NCBI GenBank assembly: GCA_902363135.1 | Contig: CABIZF010000001.1 | Location: forward strand, 434,001 to 498,000 | Length of the DNA: 64,000 bases | Source: Lachnospiraceae bacterium | GTDB lineage: Bacteria; Bacillota; Clostridia; Lachnospirales; Lachnospiraceae | Direction: 5' to 3' | Part shown: positions 42,595-53,000 of the stretch, piece by piece | Layout: each line of letters begins with the position of its first letter | Numbering within the stretch: the first letter of the stretch is position 1 | Program-made: the position numbers and the translations under genes | Notes under the pieces: generated by a model | The model's input: the letters and a program-made list of their open reading frames with translations, nothing else | What the model was told of the DNA's origin: nothing | Database searches by the model: none

Positions 42595-43725
42595 ATGAAG
42601 GATTTAATAGAACTGCGTCAGGAAATTGATGAAATTGATCAGCAGATGGTAAAGCTGTTCGAGAAGCGGATGGGTGTGAGTGCCGAAGTGGCGCGTTACA
42701 AGATCGCGAATGGAAAGAAAGTATTTGACAAAGAGCGCGAGCATGAAAAGCTGACAAAGCTGAAGGCGATGGCACACAATGATTTTAACCGGCATGGGGT
42801 CGAGGAACTCTTCCAGCAGATCATGTCAATGAGCCGGAAGCTGCAGTATGAGCTGCTTGAGCAGAATGGCGCCTCGGGGCGCCTGCCATTTATCGAGGTC
42901 GACGATATCGACCGGAAAAATATCCGGGTCGTGTATCAGGGTGTCGAGGGTGCGTACAGCCATGCAGCGATGCGGGCTTATTTCGGCGACGATGTGAACT
43001 GCTTCCATGTACGGACATTCCGGGATGCGATGGAGGCGATTGCGGAAGGCTCTGCAGACTATGCGGTGCTGCCGATTGAAAATTCATCTGCGGGTATCGT
43101 TGCGGATAACTACGACCTGCTTGTGAACTTTGAAAATTATATCGTCGGGGAGCAGATCGTAAAGTGTGAGCATGCACTGATCGGCCTGCCGGGGACGAAG
43201 CTGGAGGAGATCAAGACCGTATACTCCCACCCGCAGGCACTCGCCCAGTGCGCGGAGTATCTCGAACGTCATCCGAAGTGGCGGCAGATTCCGTATGACA
43301 ATACGGCGCTGGCGGTCAAGAAGGTCGCAGAAGATGGAGACTGCACGCAGGCAGCGGTCGGCAGCAAGTTTGCAGCAGAGCTGTTTGGGCTTGAGGTGCT
43401 GGCTGAGAATATCTATTTTAATAAGAAGAATTCGACACGGTTCATTATCGTGACGAACCAGAGGATTTTTCGGAAGGGCGCGAACAAGATCAGCATCTGT
43501 TTCGAGACACCGCATTCGAGCGGTTCTCTGTATGACATGCTTTCACACATTATTTACAACAATCTGAATATGAACAACATTGAGTCCCGGCCGATTCCGG
43601 GCAAAAACTGGGAGTATCGGTTCTTTGTGGATTTCGAGGGAAACCTGAATGACGGAGCAGTGAAAAACGCGCTGCGCGGTATTCGTGAAGAAGCGATTAA
43701 TATGAAAATACTTGGAAATTATTAA
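42595..43725 (+). CDS. pheA: Bifunctional chorismate mutase/prephenate dehydratase (P-protein)
   Basis: Converts chorismate to prephenate and then to phenylpyruvate. Residues 1-85 form an AroQ chorismate mutase (LIELRQEIDEIDQQMVKLFE, KRMGVSAEVARYK). Prephenate dehydratase follows from about 105 (VVYQGVEGAYSHAAM) with the IENSSAGIVADNYDLL and STRFIIVTNQ motifs. A C-terminal ACT domain (about 300-376) carries the phenylalanine-binding NNIESRPIPGKNWEYRFFVD segment, so feedback inhibition is expected. GGAGAACAACAG precedes ATG 42595. It is apart from tyrA and aroA in this window. Confidence 0.96.
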   Translation: MKDLIELRQEIDEIDQQMVKLFEKRMGVSAEVARYKIANGKKVFDKEREHEKLTKLKAMAHNDFNRHGVEELFQQIMSMSRKLQYELLEQNGASGRLPFIEVDDIDRKNIRVVYQGVEGAYSHAAMRAYFGDDVNCFHVRTFRDAMEAIAEGSADYAVLPIENSSAGIVADNYDLLVNFENYIVGEQIVKCEHALIGLPGTKLEEIKTVYSHPQALAQCAEYLERHPKWRQIPYDNTALAVKKVAEDGDCTQAAVGSKFAAELFGLEVLAENIYFNKKNSTRFIIVTNQRIFRKGANKISICFETPHSSGSLYDMLSHIIYNNLNMNNIESRPIPGKNWEYRFFVDFEGNLNDGAVKNALRGIREEAINMKILGNY

Positions 43726-43774
43726 AGTATCATTGCATTTATAAAATGATGGATCAGAAGATGAAGGCGAATAT

Positions 43775-45067
43775 ATGATAACAGGAGTAAAGGAATTAAT
43801 TTTATACCGGGATCTGGAAAATGGCCAGATCCTTTTGGATATGACATGGATTTTGGAGCATCTGGAGAAAAAGGAGCAGATCAGTGAGGTACGGGATCGC
43901 TTCTTTTCCTGTATGCATGATCTGGTTGAGCTGGCAGGAAATTATGGCTTTGAGAACAATTTGTGGCATAATTATCTGACTTTTCTGCTTGTGAATAATG
44001 AAAATATTTTCAGCACGGCCTGTGAGATCCGTGGCGTGACAGAAGGAAGCCTGTTAAGTTTGGCGCGACATGATTTTGCGATCTTCCGCGAGCTGTTTGC
44101 CTGCGATTTTACGGAGCTGGAGCGCATGCTGCAGGCCGGAGTGTTTGAAGAATTTTTGCATTATGCACGTACAGAATCTACGGGGAAGCTGTTCAACCGC
44201 CGCATCCGTGACCGGATCTGTGAGCTGAGTGATCAGCTGGCGAATGCAGAGACACTTGAGGTATTCACAGAGTATATGGTATCGTTCTATAAGGAATTCG
44301 GTGTAGGAAAGCTGGGCTTGCACAAGGCGTTCCGTGTGGCGCATGTCGGAGACGATGTGCAGATCGAGCCGATCACGAATATCGCGCATGTAAAGCTGGA
44401 GGATCTCGTCGGCTATGAGCTTCAGAAAAAGAAGCTGATCGATAATACAGAGGCGTTCGTAGAGGGGCGCAGTGCGAATAACTGTTTGCTGTTTGGCGAT
44501 GCCGGTACCGGCAAGTCTTCGAGCATAAAGGCAATCCTGAACCGGTACTATGACCGCGGACTGCGCATCATCGAGGTATACAAGCATCAGTTTCAGGATT
44601 TGAATGAGGTCATCGCGCAGATTAAGAACCGCAATTATAAATTTATTATTTACATGGATGATCTTTCCTTTGAGGAGTTTGAGATCGAATACAAGTATCT
44701 GAAAGCGGTAATCGAGGGCGGACTGGAGAAGAAGCCGGACAATATCCTGATCTATGCGACGTCGAACCGGCGCCATCTGATCAAGGAAAGCTTCCGTGAC
44801 AACGAGGAGCTGCATGGCGATCTTCATTCGAATGACACGATTCAGGAGAAGCTTTCGCTCGTGTCACGGTTCGGCGTTACGATTTACTTCGGATCCCCGG
44901 ACAAAAAAGAATTTCAGCAGATCGTTCGGACGCTTGCCGAGCGCAATGGCATCGATATGCCGGAAGACCAGCTCCTGCTTGAAGCCAACAAATGGGAGCT
45001 GAGCCACGGTGGATTGTCAGGGCGTACCGCACAGCAGTTTGTCGATTATGTGTTAGGAACAGCTTAG
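43775..45067 (+). CDS. DUF815-family AAA ATPase
   Basis: A 430-residue ATP-binding protein of unknown role. The N-terminal 200 residues are helical without known motifs. The AAA-type core starts with LEDLVGYELQKKKLIDNTEA and has Walker A FGDAGTGKSSSIKAIL near residue 247, Walker B-like FIIYMDDLSFEEFEIEYK and sensor YATSNRRHLI. This is the DUF815 pattern common in Clostridia. ATG 43775 was chosen by position; its ribosome site (GAAGGCG) is modest. The stop codon lies inside the outer stem of a branched repeat. Confidence 0.88.
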   Translation: MITGVKELILYRDLENGQILLDMTWILEHLEKKEQISEVRDRFFSCMHDLVELAGNYGFENNLWHNYLTFLLVNNENIFSTACEIRGVTEGSLLSLARHDFAIFRELFACDFTELERMLQAGVFEEFLHYARTESTGKLFNRRIRDRICELSDQLANAETLEVFTEYMVSFYKEFGVGKLGLHKAFRVAHVGDDVQIEPITNIAHVKLEDLVGYELQKKKLIDNTEAFVEGRSANNCLLFGDAGTGKSSSIKAILNRYYDRGLRIIEVYKHQFQDLNEVIAQIKNRNYKFIIYMDDLSFEEFEIEYKYLKAVIEGGLEKKPDNILIYATSNRRHLIKESFRDNEELHGDLHSNDTIQEKLSLVSRFGVTIYFGSPDKKEFQQIVRTLAERNGIDMPEDQLLLEANKWELSHGGLSGRTAQQFVDYVLGTA

Positions 45068-45222
45068 CGCAGCAGCAAAATGCCAAGGCAGACTGGAGCA
45101 AATTTATTTGCGTAAGGCTGTATTGGCATTTTGGGATGGGCGAAGCGCCCATCAGCCACAGACAGGAGCTGCGTAGCAGCGGATAATTCGCGAAGCGAAT
45201 GGGGCTGTGGCCTGCGCTAAGC
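45062..45222 (+). repeat. Branched palindromic repeat, full copy 5
   Basis: Outer stem GCTTAGCGCAG (45062-45072)/CTGCGCTAAGC (45212-45222), 11 perfect pairs. Inside: CAAAATGCCAA/TTGGCATTTTG (45076-45133), GATGGGCG/CGCCCATC around AAG (45135-45153), and a sub-branch GCCACAG/CTGTGGC (45155-45211) that itself carries GCTGC-GTA-GCAGC and ATTCGC-GAA-GCGAAT. Same architecture as copies 1 and 2 but unrelated stem sequence, and it includes the stop codon of the upstream gene. It fills the gap before ppx. Confidence 0.82.
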
Positions 45223-45256
45223 ATTGTATTATACACCCAGGAACAGGAGGAAGCCC

Positions 45257-46801
45257 ATGGCACTCAAAACATTTGCAGCGATCAGTATCGGATCCGCAGT
45301 GACAGAAATGAAAATTTTTGAATTCACCTCCAGAAGAGTGATGAAGGAGGTAGACTGGATTAGTACGCGGCTTGGTCTCGGCCTGGATGCCTACACGATG
45401 GGGCGGATCAGCAGCCGGAATGTAGAGGAGCTCTGCCGGGTGCTCCGTGATTTTGCGCGCATCATGGACGGCTACAAGGTGAATGCGTACCGGGCCTGTG
45501 CGACGAGCGCATTCCGGGAATCCCGCAATATGCTGATACTTGTGGATTACATTGAGAAACAGACCGGACTTACGATTGAGGTGCTCAGCAATTCCGAGCA
45601 GCGATTCATTGATTATCAGTCGATCGCGTCGGTAACGACGGAGTTTGAATCGATCATTCAGAATCCGGCGGCGATCGTAGATATCGGCGGGAGCAGCATG
45701 CAGGTATCTCTGTTCGACAAGGATAAGCTGATCACGACCCAAAATATCCGGGTCGGCAGCATTACGACGCGGGAGAAGCTGACGCCGCTCGAAAAGAACA
45801 GCCTCCATTTTGAAAAAATGCTGCGGGAAATCGTCGATCATGAGCTGGCGGGCTTCAACAAGCTGTTTCAGAAGGACCGTCAGATCAGGAATCTGATCGT
45901 GGTAGGCGGAAATCTGCTTGAAGTCATTCGCCCGACGGAGAAGGGAAATAAAAAGTTTGCCTCCATTTCCGGGGACAATTTTCAGAAGTTCTACGAACGC
46001 ATCACAGTCATGCGTCCGGAGGAAATCGCAGCGGAGTTTTCCCTTCCGCAGGATGCAGCTGCAGAGGGAGCGACTGCGATGGTGCTCTGCAAGGTGCTGA
46101 TGGAGAATTTTGGAGTGGACACCGTCTGGCTTCCGGGCTTCAGCCTGAGTGACGGTCTGGCTTATCATTACGGTGTGAAGAAGCACTACATCCAGAAAGG
46201 CCATAATTTCGATGAGGATATTCTGGCGGCGGCACGTACAATTTCCAAACGGTATAAATGCAGTCAGTCGCATGTGAAGAATCTGGAAAGCAACGCGCTG
46301 CAGATATTTGACAAGATGAAGAAAATTCACGGGATGGACAGCCGGGAGCGTCTGCTTTTGCAGATCGCGGTGGTGCTGCACAACTGTGGAAAATTTATCA
46401 GTCTGGAGGATGTCTCCGAGTGTGCGTTTCACATTATTATGGCGACAGAGATCATCGGATTGTCACATTCTGAGCGGGAGATGATCGCCTATATGGTCCG
46501 GTTTAATACAAGCCCGTTTTTGTATTATCGGGAGTTTACGCAGGAGGCCGATATTTCGAAGGAGGAATATCTGACAATTGCAAAGATAACAGCGATCTTG
46601 CGGCTGGCAAATGCGATGGACCGCACACACAAGCAGAAATGTCAGGATGTCACAATGACCTTAAAAAATCGCGAGCTGAAAATCACAGTGACATCTCAGG
46701 AGGATTTGTCGCTGGAATTTGGAACCTTTCGGGAAAAAGCGGAATTCTTCGAGGAAGTGTTCAACGTACACCCGACGATCCGACAGAAAAAAAGCATTTG
46801 A
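45257..46801 (+). CDS. ppx: Exopolyphosphatase, Ppx/GppA family with HD domain
   Basis: Releases orthophosphate from the ends of polyphosphate (or acts on pppGpp). The 514-residue protein has the actin-like Ppx/GppA fold: FAAISIGSAVTEMKIFEF at the N-terminus, YRACATSAFRESRN, AIVDIGGSSMQVSLFD and SITTREKLTPL. A C-terminal HD-type domain (about 325-514) contains LLLQIAVVLHNCGKFI and HSEREMIAYMVRF. CAGGAGG precedes ATG 45257; the upstream frame runs into the repeat. ppk follows after 17 bases, so synthesis and breakdown of polyphosphate are cotranscribed. Confidence 0.92.
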   Translation: MALKTFAAISIGSAVTEMKIFEFTSRRVMKEVDWISTRLGLGLDAYTMGRISSRNVEELCRVLRDFARIMDGYKVNAYRACATSAFRESRNMLILVDYIEKQTGLTIEVLSNSEQRFIDYQSIASVTTEFESIIQNPAAIVDIGGSSMQVSLFDKDKLITTQNIRVGSITTREKLTPLEKNSLHFEKMLREIVDHELAGFNKLFQKDRQIRNLIVVGGNLLEVIRPTEKGNKKFASISGDNFQKFYERITVMRPEEIAAEFSLPQDAAAEGATAMVLCKVLMENFGVDTVWLPGFSLSDGLAYHYGVKKHYIQKGHNFDEDILAAARTISKRYKCSQSHVKNLESNALQIFDKMKKIHGMDSRERLLLQIAVVLHNCGKFISLEDVSECAFHIIMATEIIGLSHSEREMIAYMVRFNTSPFLYYREFTQEADISKEEYLTIAKITAILRLANAMDRTHKQKCQDVTMTLKNRELKITVTSQEDLSLEFGTFREKAEFFEEVFNVHPTIRQKKSI

Positions 46802-46818
46802 CGAGAGGAGCATAAGCG

Positions 46819-48948
46819 ATGGCATTGATCGATTTTGAAAAGCCAGAGTATTTTACAAACCGGGAAATCAGTTGGCTTTCTTTTAACAGTAGAGTACTGT
46901 ATGAGGCGCGGGATAAGAGCCTGCCGCTTTTAGAACGCCTGAAATTTCTGAGCATCACATCGTCCAATCTGGATGAGTTTTTTATGATCCGTGTGGCCTC
47001 TCTGAAGGATATGGTGCATGCGAAGTATAATAAAAAGGATATCGCAGGCATGACACCGGAGGAACAGCTCACAGCGATCAGTGCAGAGGCACATGATCTG
47101 GTACACCTGCAGTATTCGACATACAATCGTTCGCTGCTTCCGGCCCTGAAGCAGGTCGGTGTGGAGGTCGTGACGGAGCATGAGTGTATGTCAGAAGAGC
47201 AGGCGCATTATGCGGATCAGTATTTTGAGGAGACGATCTATCCGGTGCTTACGCCGATGGCGATGGATTCCTCCCGGCCGTTTCCGCTGATTCGCAATAA
47301 GACACTGAATATCGGCGCATTGATTTCCAAAAAGGGCGAAAAGGGCAGAGCTGAATTTGCAACGGTACAGGTACCGTCGGTATTGCCGCGGATTATCCGG
47401 CTTCCGGACGGACCGAACGGGGAAAAGTGTGTGACATTGCTTGAAGAAGTCATTGAGCGCAACATTGACAAGCTGTTTTTGAATTACGATGTCGTCTGTG
47501 CGCACCCGTACCGGATTATGCGGAATGCGGATCTGTCGATTGACGAGGACGATGCGGCGGATCTGCTCAAGGAGATTCAGAAGCAGCTGAAGAAGCGTCA
47601 GTGGGGAGAGGTCATCCGTCTGGAGATAGAGGATAAAATGGAGCCGGAGCTTCTGAAAATTCTGAAGCAGGAGTTTGCGGTAAAAGAGGACGATATTTAT
47701 CGGATCAACGGGCCGCTTGATCTGACCTTTTTGATGAAATTGTACGGGATTGACGGGATGGACGCGCACCGCTATACGCCGTACCGCCCACAGCCGGTTC
47801 CGGGCATGAACGATGAGGAAGATATTTTTACGCAGATCCGCAGAGGCGACATCCTGCTGCATCATCCGTATATGACCTTTGAGCCGGTGATCCAGTTCGT
47901 AAAGCAGGCGGCGACGGATCCGGATGTGCTGGCAATCAAGCAGACGCTGTATCGGGTCAGCGGCAATTCTCCGATAGTCGCAGCACTCGCACAGGCGGCG
48001 GAGAACGGCAAGCAGGTTTCTGTGCTTGTCGAGCTGAAGGCACGCTTTGATGAGGAAAATAATATTAACTGGGCGAAGATGCTCGAAAAGGCAGGCTGCC
48101 ATGTTATTTATGGACTACATGGCCTCAAGACACACAGTAAGATTACGCTGGTCGTGCGGCGTGAGGAAGACGGAATCCGTCGTTATGTGCATCTTGGTAC
48201 CGGAAATTATAATGATTCGACGGCAAAGCTGTATACAGACTGCGGAATCCTGACCTGTCATGAGCCGATCGGTGAAGATGCGACGGCGGTCTTCAATATG
48301 CTCTCCGGTTATTCCGAGCCGAAGAGCTGGAACCGTCTGATCCTAGCTCCGCTGTGGCTGCGTGCAAGCTTCCTGAACATGATACGGAGGGAGACGGAGC
48401 ATGCCCGTGAGGGTGTTCCGGCGCGGATCGTGGCAAAGATGAATTCCCTGTGTGATCAAGAAATCATTGCAGCCCTCTACGAAGCATCCGCAGCCGGGGT
48501 GGAGATTGACCTGATCATCCGTGGCATCTGCTGTCTTAAGACCGGTATTCCGAAGGTCAGCGAGCATATCCGTGTGCGCTCCTTAGTAGGAAACTTTCTG
48601 GAGCATGCCCGTATTTTCTATTTCCGCAACGGCGGCGAGGAAGAATTCTATATGGGAAGTGCGGACTGGATGCCGCGCAATCTGGACAAGCGGGTGGAGA
48701 TCACCTTCCCGGTCGAGGATCAAAGACTGAAGGAAGAGGTACGCCACATTTTGCAGATTCAGCTGGAGGACAATGTGAAGGCGCATATCCTGCAGCCGGA
48801 CGGAAGCTACGAGAAGATTGATAAAAGAGGCAAGACACTAGTCTGCGCGCAGGAATATTTCTGCGAGGAGGCAGTGCGTCGTGCAAAGACAGAGAGCGAA
48901 AAGCTTCCGGAGCGGGTATTTATTCCGATGGAAGCGGAGGAAGTATAA
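46819..48948 (+). CDS. ppk1: Polyphosphate kinase 1
   Basis: Reversible transfer of the gamma phosphate of ATP onto polyphosphate. The 709-residue protein has the four PPK1 domains: N-terminal FTNREISWLSFNSRVLYEA, head domain, and two PLD-like C-terminal domains. The autophosphorylated histidine is His439 in GLKTHSKITLVVRR and the second catalytic histidine is His596 in NFLEHARIFYF; FMGSADWMPRN-type sequence (YMGSADWMPRNLDKR) follows. GAGAGGAG precedes ATG 46819. It lies between ppx and ispG on one strand. Confidence 0.96.
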   Translation: MALIDFEKPEYFTNREISWLSFNSRVLYEARDKSLPLLERLKFLSITSSNLDEFFMIRVASLKDMVHAKYNKKDIAGMTPEEQLTAISAEAHDLVHLQYSTYNRSLLPALKQVGVEVVTEHECMSEEQAHYADQYFEETIYPVLTPMAMDSSRPFPLIRNKTLNIGALISKKGEKGRAEFATVQVPSVLPRIIRLPDGPNGEKCVTLLEEVIERNIDKLFLNYDVVCAHPYRIMRNADLSIDEDDAADLLKEIQKQLKKRQWGEVIRLEIEDKMEPELLKILKQEFAVKEDDIYRINGPLDLTFLMKLYGIDGMDAHRYTPYRPQPVPGMNDEEDIFTQIRRGDILLHHPYMTFEPVIQFVKQAATDPDVLAIKQTLYRVSGNSPIVAALAQAAENGKQVSVLVELKARFDEENNINWAKMLEKAGCHVIYGLHGLKTHSKITLVVRREEDGIRRYVHLGTGNYNDSTAKLYTDCGILTCHEPIGEDATAVFNMLSGYSEPKSWNRLILAPLWLRASFLNMIRRETEHAREGVPARIVAKMNSLCDQEIIAALYEASAAGVEIDLIIRGICCLKTGIPKVSEHIRVRSLVGNFLEHARIFYFRNGGEEEFYMGSADWMPRNLDKRVEITFPVEDQRLKEEVRHILQIQLEDNVKAHILQPDGSYEKIDKRGKTLVCAQEYFCEEAVRRAKTESEKLPERVFIPMEAEEV

Positions 48949-48992
48949 GAAACAAAATCGTCAGGACAGAAGACGTAGAAAGGAAGAAAGAA

Positions 48993-50054
48993 ATGTACCG
49001 GGATCATACAAAGACAGTAACGATCGGCAACCGGGTCATCGGAGGCGGAAATCCGGTGCTTATTCAGTCGATGACAAATACAAAGACCGAGGACGTGGCT
49101 GCAACGGCAGCGCAGATTCAGAAGCTGACAAAGGCGGGTTGCGATATCATTCGTTGCGCGGTTCCGACGAAGGAAGCAGCGGATGCTCTTGGCGAGATCA
49201 AGAAACAGATTACGATTCCGCTTGTGGCAGATATTCATTTTGACTACCGGCTGGCAATCGCGGCGATGGAGGCGGGTGCAGACAAGATCCGGATCAATCC
49301 GGGGAACATTGGGAGCAAGGAGCGTGTGCGCGCGGTCGTCGAGGTGGCAAAGGAGCGAAATATCCCGATCCGTGTCGGCGTGAACAGCGGATCTCTGGAA
49401 AAGGAGATCGTAGCAAGGGATCATGGCGTGACAGCAGAGGGTATCGTAGAGAGTGCATTGCATCAGTGTGCGATCATTGAGGATATGGGCTATGACAATC
49501 TGGTTATCAGCATCAAGTCCTCAAATGTTCTGATGTGTGCAAAGGCACACGAATTGCTTGCCCAAAAGACAGATCACCCGCTGCATGTAGGGATCACAGA
49601 GGCCGGGACATTATACTCCGGAAATATCAAGTCTGCGATCGGGCTTGGCATTATCCTCTATCAGGGCATCGGTGATACGATCCGTGTCTCACTGACTGGC
49701 GATCCGCTCGAGGAGGTGCGCTCGGCAAAGATGATTTTAAAGACGCTCGGATTGCGCAAGGGCGGTATTGAGGTTGTTTCCTGTCCGACCTGCGGCCGGA
49801 CGCAGATTGACCTGATCGGCTTGGCAAATCAGGTGCAGGCGATGGTCGAGGATATTCCGCTGGATATCAAGGTCGCTGTCATGGGCTGCGTAGTAAACGG
49901 ACCGGGCGAGGCGAAGGAAGCGGATATCGGAATCGCCGGAGGAAAAGGCGAGGGCCTTTTGATCAAGAAGGGCGAGGTCGTCCGCAAGATGCCGGAGGAA
50001 GAGCTGCTTCCGACTTTGCGGGAAGAGCTTTTGAACTGGAAGAGTGTGAAATGA
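48993..50054 (+). CDS. ispG: 4-hydroxy-3-methylbut-2-en-1-yl diphosphate synthase
   Basis: Fe-S enzyme of the MEP isoprenoid pathway. The 353-residue protein is the short bacterial type: TIM barrel starting GGGNPVLIQSMTNTKTEDV, with PLVADIHFDYRLAIAAMEAG and KIRINPGNIG, then the cluster domain with VSCPTCGRTQIDL and MGCVVNGPGEAKEADIGIAG supplying three cysteines. AGGAAGAAAGAA precedes ATG 48993. polC follows after 19 bases, a conserved pair in Clostridia. Confidence 0.96.
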   Translation: MYRDHTKTVTIGNRVIGGGNPVLIQSMTNTKTEDVAATAAQIQKLTKAGCDIIRCAVPTKEAADALGEIKKQITIPLVADIHFDYRLAIAAMEAGADKIRINPGNIGSKERVRAVVEVAKERNIPIRVGVNSGSLEKEIVARDHGVTAEGIVESALHQCAIIEDMGYDNLVISIKSSNVLMCAKAHELLAQKTDHPLHVGITEAGTLYSGNIKSAIGLGIILYQGIGDTIRVSLTGDPLEEVRSAKMILKTLGLRKGGIEVVSCPTCGRTQIDLIGLANQVQAMVEDIPLDIKVAVMGCVVNGPGEAKEADIGIAGGKGEGLLIKKGEVVRKMPEEELLPTLREELLNWKSVK

Positions 50055-50073
50055 TAGAACAGGAGTCGATAGA

Positions 50074-53000
50074 TTGAAAAAGCCGTTTATGGAAGTGTTT
50101 CCGACGCTGCAGCTGCGTGAGGAGCTTAAAAGTGTTCTGGAATTTGTCAGTATTGACCGGATTACGATGAATCGGGATCGTGATTTTATGCGCATTTATC
50201 TGGAGAGTGACAAGCTGATTGTGAAATCCTGTATCTTTGAGCTGGAGCAGGCAATTACCGGTCAGCTTTTTCCGGATGCCAAAATGACAGTCAAGGTCAT
50301 CGAGCGTTTTCATCTTTCCAGGCAGTATACGCCGCAGAACCTGATGCCGATCTATGAGGAGAGCATTTTGCTGGAGCTGAAGGCGTACAATGCGTTGCTT
50401 TACAGTCTGATGCATGATTCAAAAAAGGTATTTTCTTCAGAGGATACCCTTTGTCTGGAGGTGCCGGATACTGTTATCGCAGATGGAAAGGAGCAGGAGC
50501 TTTTACAGATTCTGGAGAAAATTTTCTGTGAGCGCTGCGGGCTGAATTTTCATGTAAGCACAAAACGGGTCGAGCCGCCCAAGAGCAAGCGGCGGAAAAA
50601 TGCGGAGCTGGAGCTCGAGCAGGAGGTCGCGGCGATCACGAAGCATTATGCGTCGGTGAAAGCAGGCGAGCAGACAGCCCAGGCCGACGGCACAGAGGCA
50701 GCCGAGAAAAAGAAGCCGGCTGCTGCCGCAAAAAAGCAGGCGGACACATCCGGCAGTGCAAAGAAAGAGGATGCACAGCCGAAACGCAATACCTTTTTTG
50801 CCAATGACCGTTTTGCTCCAAAGAAATCCAACAATCCGGATGTCGTCTATGGCCGTGACTTTGACACCGAGCCGATGGATATCGAGCAGATCACCGGAGA
50901 GATCGGCGGCGTGACGATCCGGGGACAGGTGCTCTCCTGCGACCTGCGGGAGCTTCGGATCGGAAAGACACTGATCTGTTTTAATATTACAGATTTTACC
51001 GATACGATTGCGGTAAAAATGTTTGTGAAAAATGAACAGGTAGAGGAGCTCTCCGGTGTGATTAAGGCAGGGGCGTTTTTTAAACTGACCGGAGTGACGA
51101 CGATCGACCGGTTTGACAGCCAGCTCACGATCGGAAATGTGACAGGGATCAAAAAGATCCCGGATTTCCGGGAAAAACGGATGGATACATCGCCGGAAAA
51201 GCGTGTCGAGCTGCATTGTCATACGAAGATGAGTGATATGGACGGTGTCTCTGATGCATCTGCGATCTTAAAACGGGCGATGGAGTGGGGGCATCCGGCA
51301 CTGGCAATTACGGATCATGGAGCAGTGCAGGCATTTACCGAGGCGAATCACACAGTAAGCCGTGATTCGGATTTTAAAGTCATCTATGGTATGGAAGCAT
51401 ATCTGGTCGACGATCTGAAGGAGATCGCGGTCAATACAAAAGGGCAGACGATCCATGATTCATTTGTCGTATTTGACCTGGAGACGACCGGATTTTCACC
51501 GGAGAGGAACCAGATCATCGAGATCGGTGCAGTCAAGGTGATCGATGGAAAGATCACGGATAAATTCAGCACCTTTGTCAATCCCCAGGTGCCGATCCCG
51601 TTCCGGATCGAGGAGCTGACCAGTATTAATGATGAAATGGTCATGGATGCACCGGTCATTGCAGATATTCTGCCTGAGTTTATGGCATTTTGCGAAGGAT
51701 GCATTATGGTCGCACACAATGCATCCTTTGATATGAGCTTTATCGAGGAGAATTGCCGCAGGCTCGGTCTGCCGTGTGAGAAAACAGTTGTTGATACCGT
51801 CGCGATGGCACGTGTTCTTTTGCAGCAGCTGAACCGGTTCAAGCTTGATACGGTTGCGAAAGCACTTGGCATTTCGCTGGAAAATCATCACCGTGCCGTG
51901 GACGATGCGGGCTGTACGGCAGAGATTTTTGAAAAATTTGTACAGATGCTGGAGAAGCAGGGCATCGAGACACTGGAGGAGCTGAATGCGCTCGGGCGTT
52001 CCTCTGAGCCTCAGATCCGGAAGCTTCCGACGTACCATGCGATCATTCTGGCGAAAAATGATATCGGGAGAGTCAATTTGTACCGTCTTGTCTCAGAGTC
52101 ACATCTGAAGTATTACAACCGGCGGCCGCGTATACCGAAGAGTCTGCTGCAGCAGTACCGCGAGGGGCTGATTCTCGGATCGGCGTGTGAGGCAGGTGAG
52201 CTTTACCGGGCATTGTTACGCAATGCACCAGAGCCGGAGATCGCAAGACTGGTCAATTTCTATGATTATCTGGAGATCCAGCCGATCGGCAATAATATGT
52301 TTATGACGCGGGAGGACTATGAGGACCGCAAGACGGTCGAGGATCTGAAGGATCTGAACCGGCAGATCGTAGTGCTCGGAGAACGCTACAAAAAGCCGGT
52401 TGTGGCGACGTGTGACGTACATTTTCTCGATCCGAAGGATGAGGTGTACCGCCGTATTATTATGGCCAGTAAAGGCTTTAAGGATGCAGATGATCAGGCG
52501 CCGCTTTACCTGCGCACGACCGAGGAGATGCTGCAGGAATTTTCCTACCTGGGTGAGGAGAAGGCACATGAGGTCGTAATTACGAACACCGTGAAGATTG
52601 CAAGCATGTGTGAGAAAATTTCTCCGGTGCGTCCGGATAAATGTCCGCCTGTTATCGAGCACTCCGACCAGATTCTGCGTAATCTTTGTTATGAGAAGGC
52701 GCACAGCATTTACGGCGATCCCCTGCCGACGATCGTTGAGGAGCGGCTGGAGCGTGAGCTGAATTCCATCATTTCCAATGGATTTGCGGTCATGTACATC
52801 ATTGCGCAGAAGCTCGTGTGGAAGTCCAATGCAGACGGCTATCTGGTCGGTTCACGAGGATCGGTCGGCTCGTCGTTTGTTGCGACGATGTCAGGTATCA
52901 CGGAGGTCAATCCACTGAGCCCGCATTATATCTGTCCGAACTGTCATTACAGTGATTTTGATTCTGAGGAAGTGAAGAAATTTGCGGGAATGGCGGGCTG

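Noticed and set aside
45152..46432. 426-codon minus-strand frame opposite ppx
   Set aside because: It is antisense to a recognised Ppx/GppA protein and crosses the branched repeat; no family features or ribosome site.
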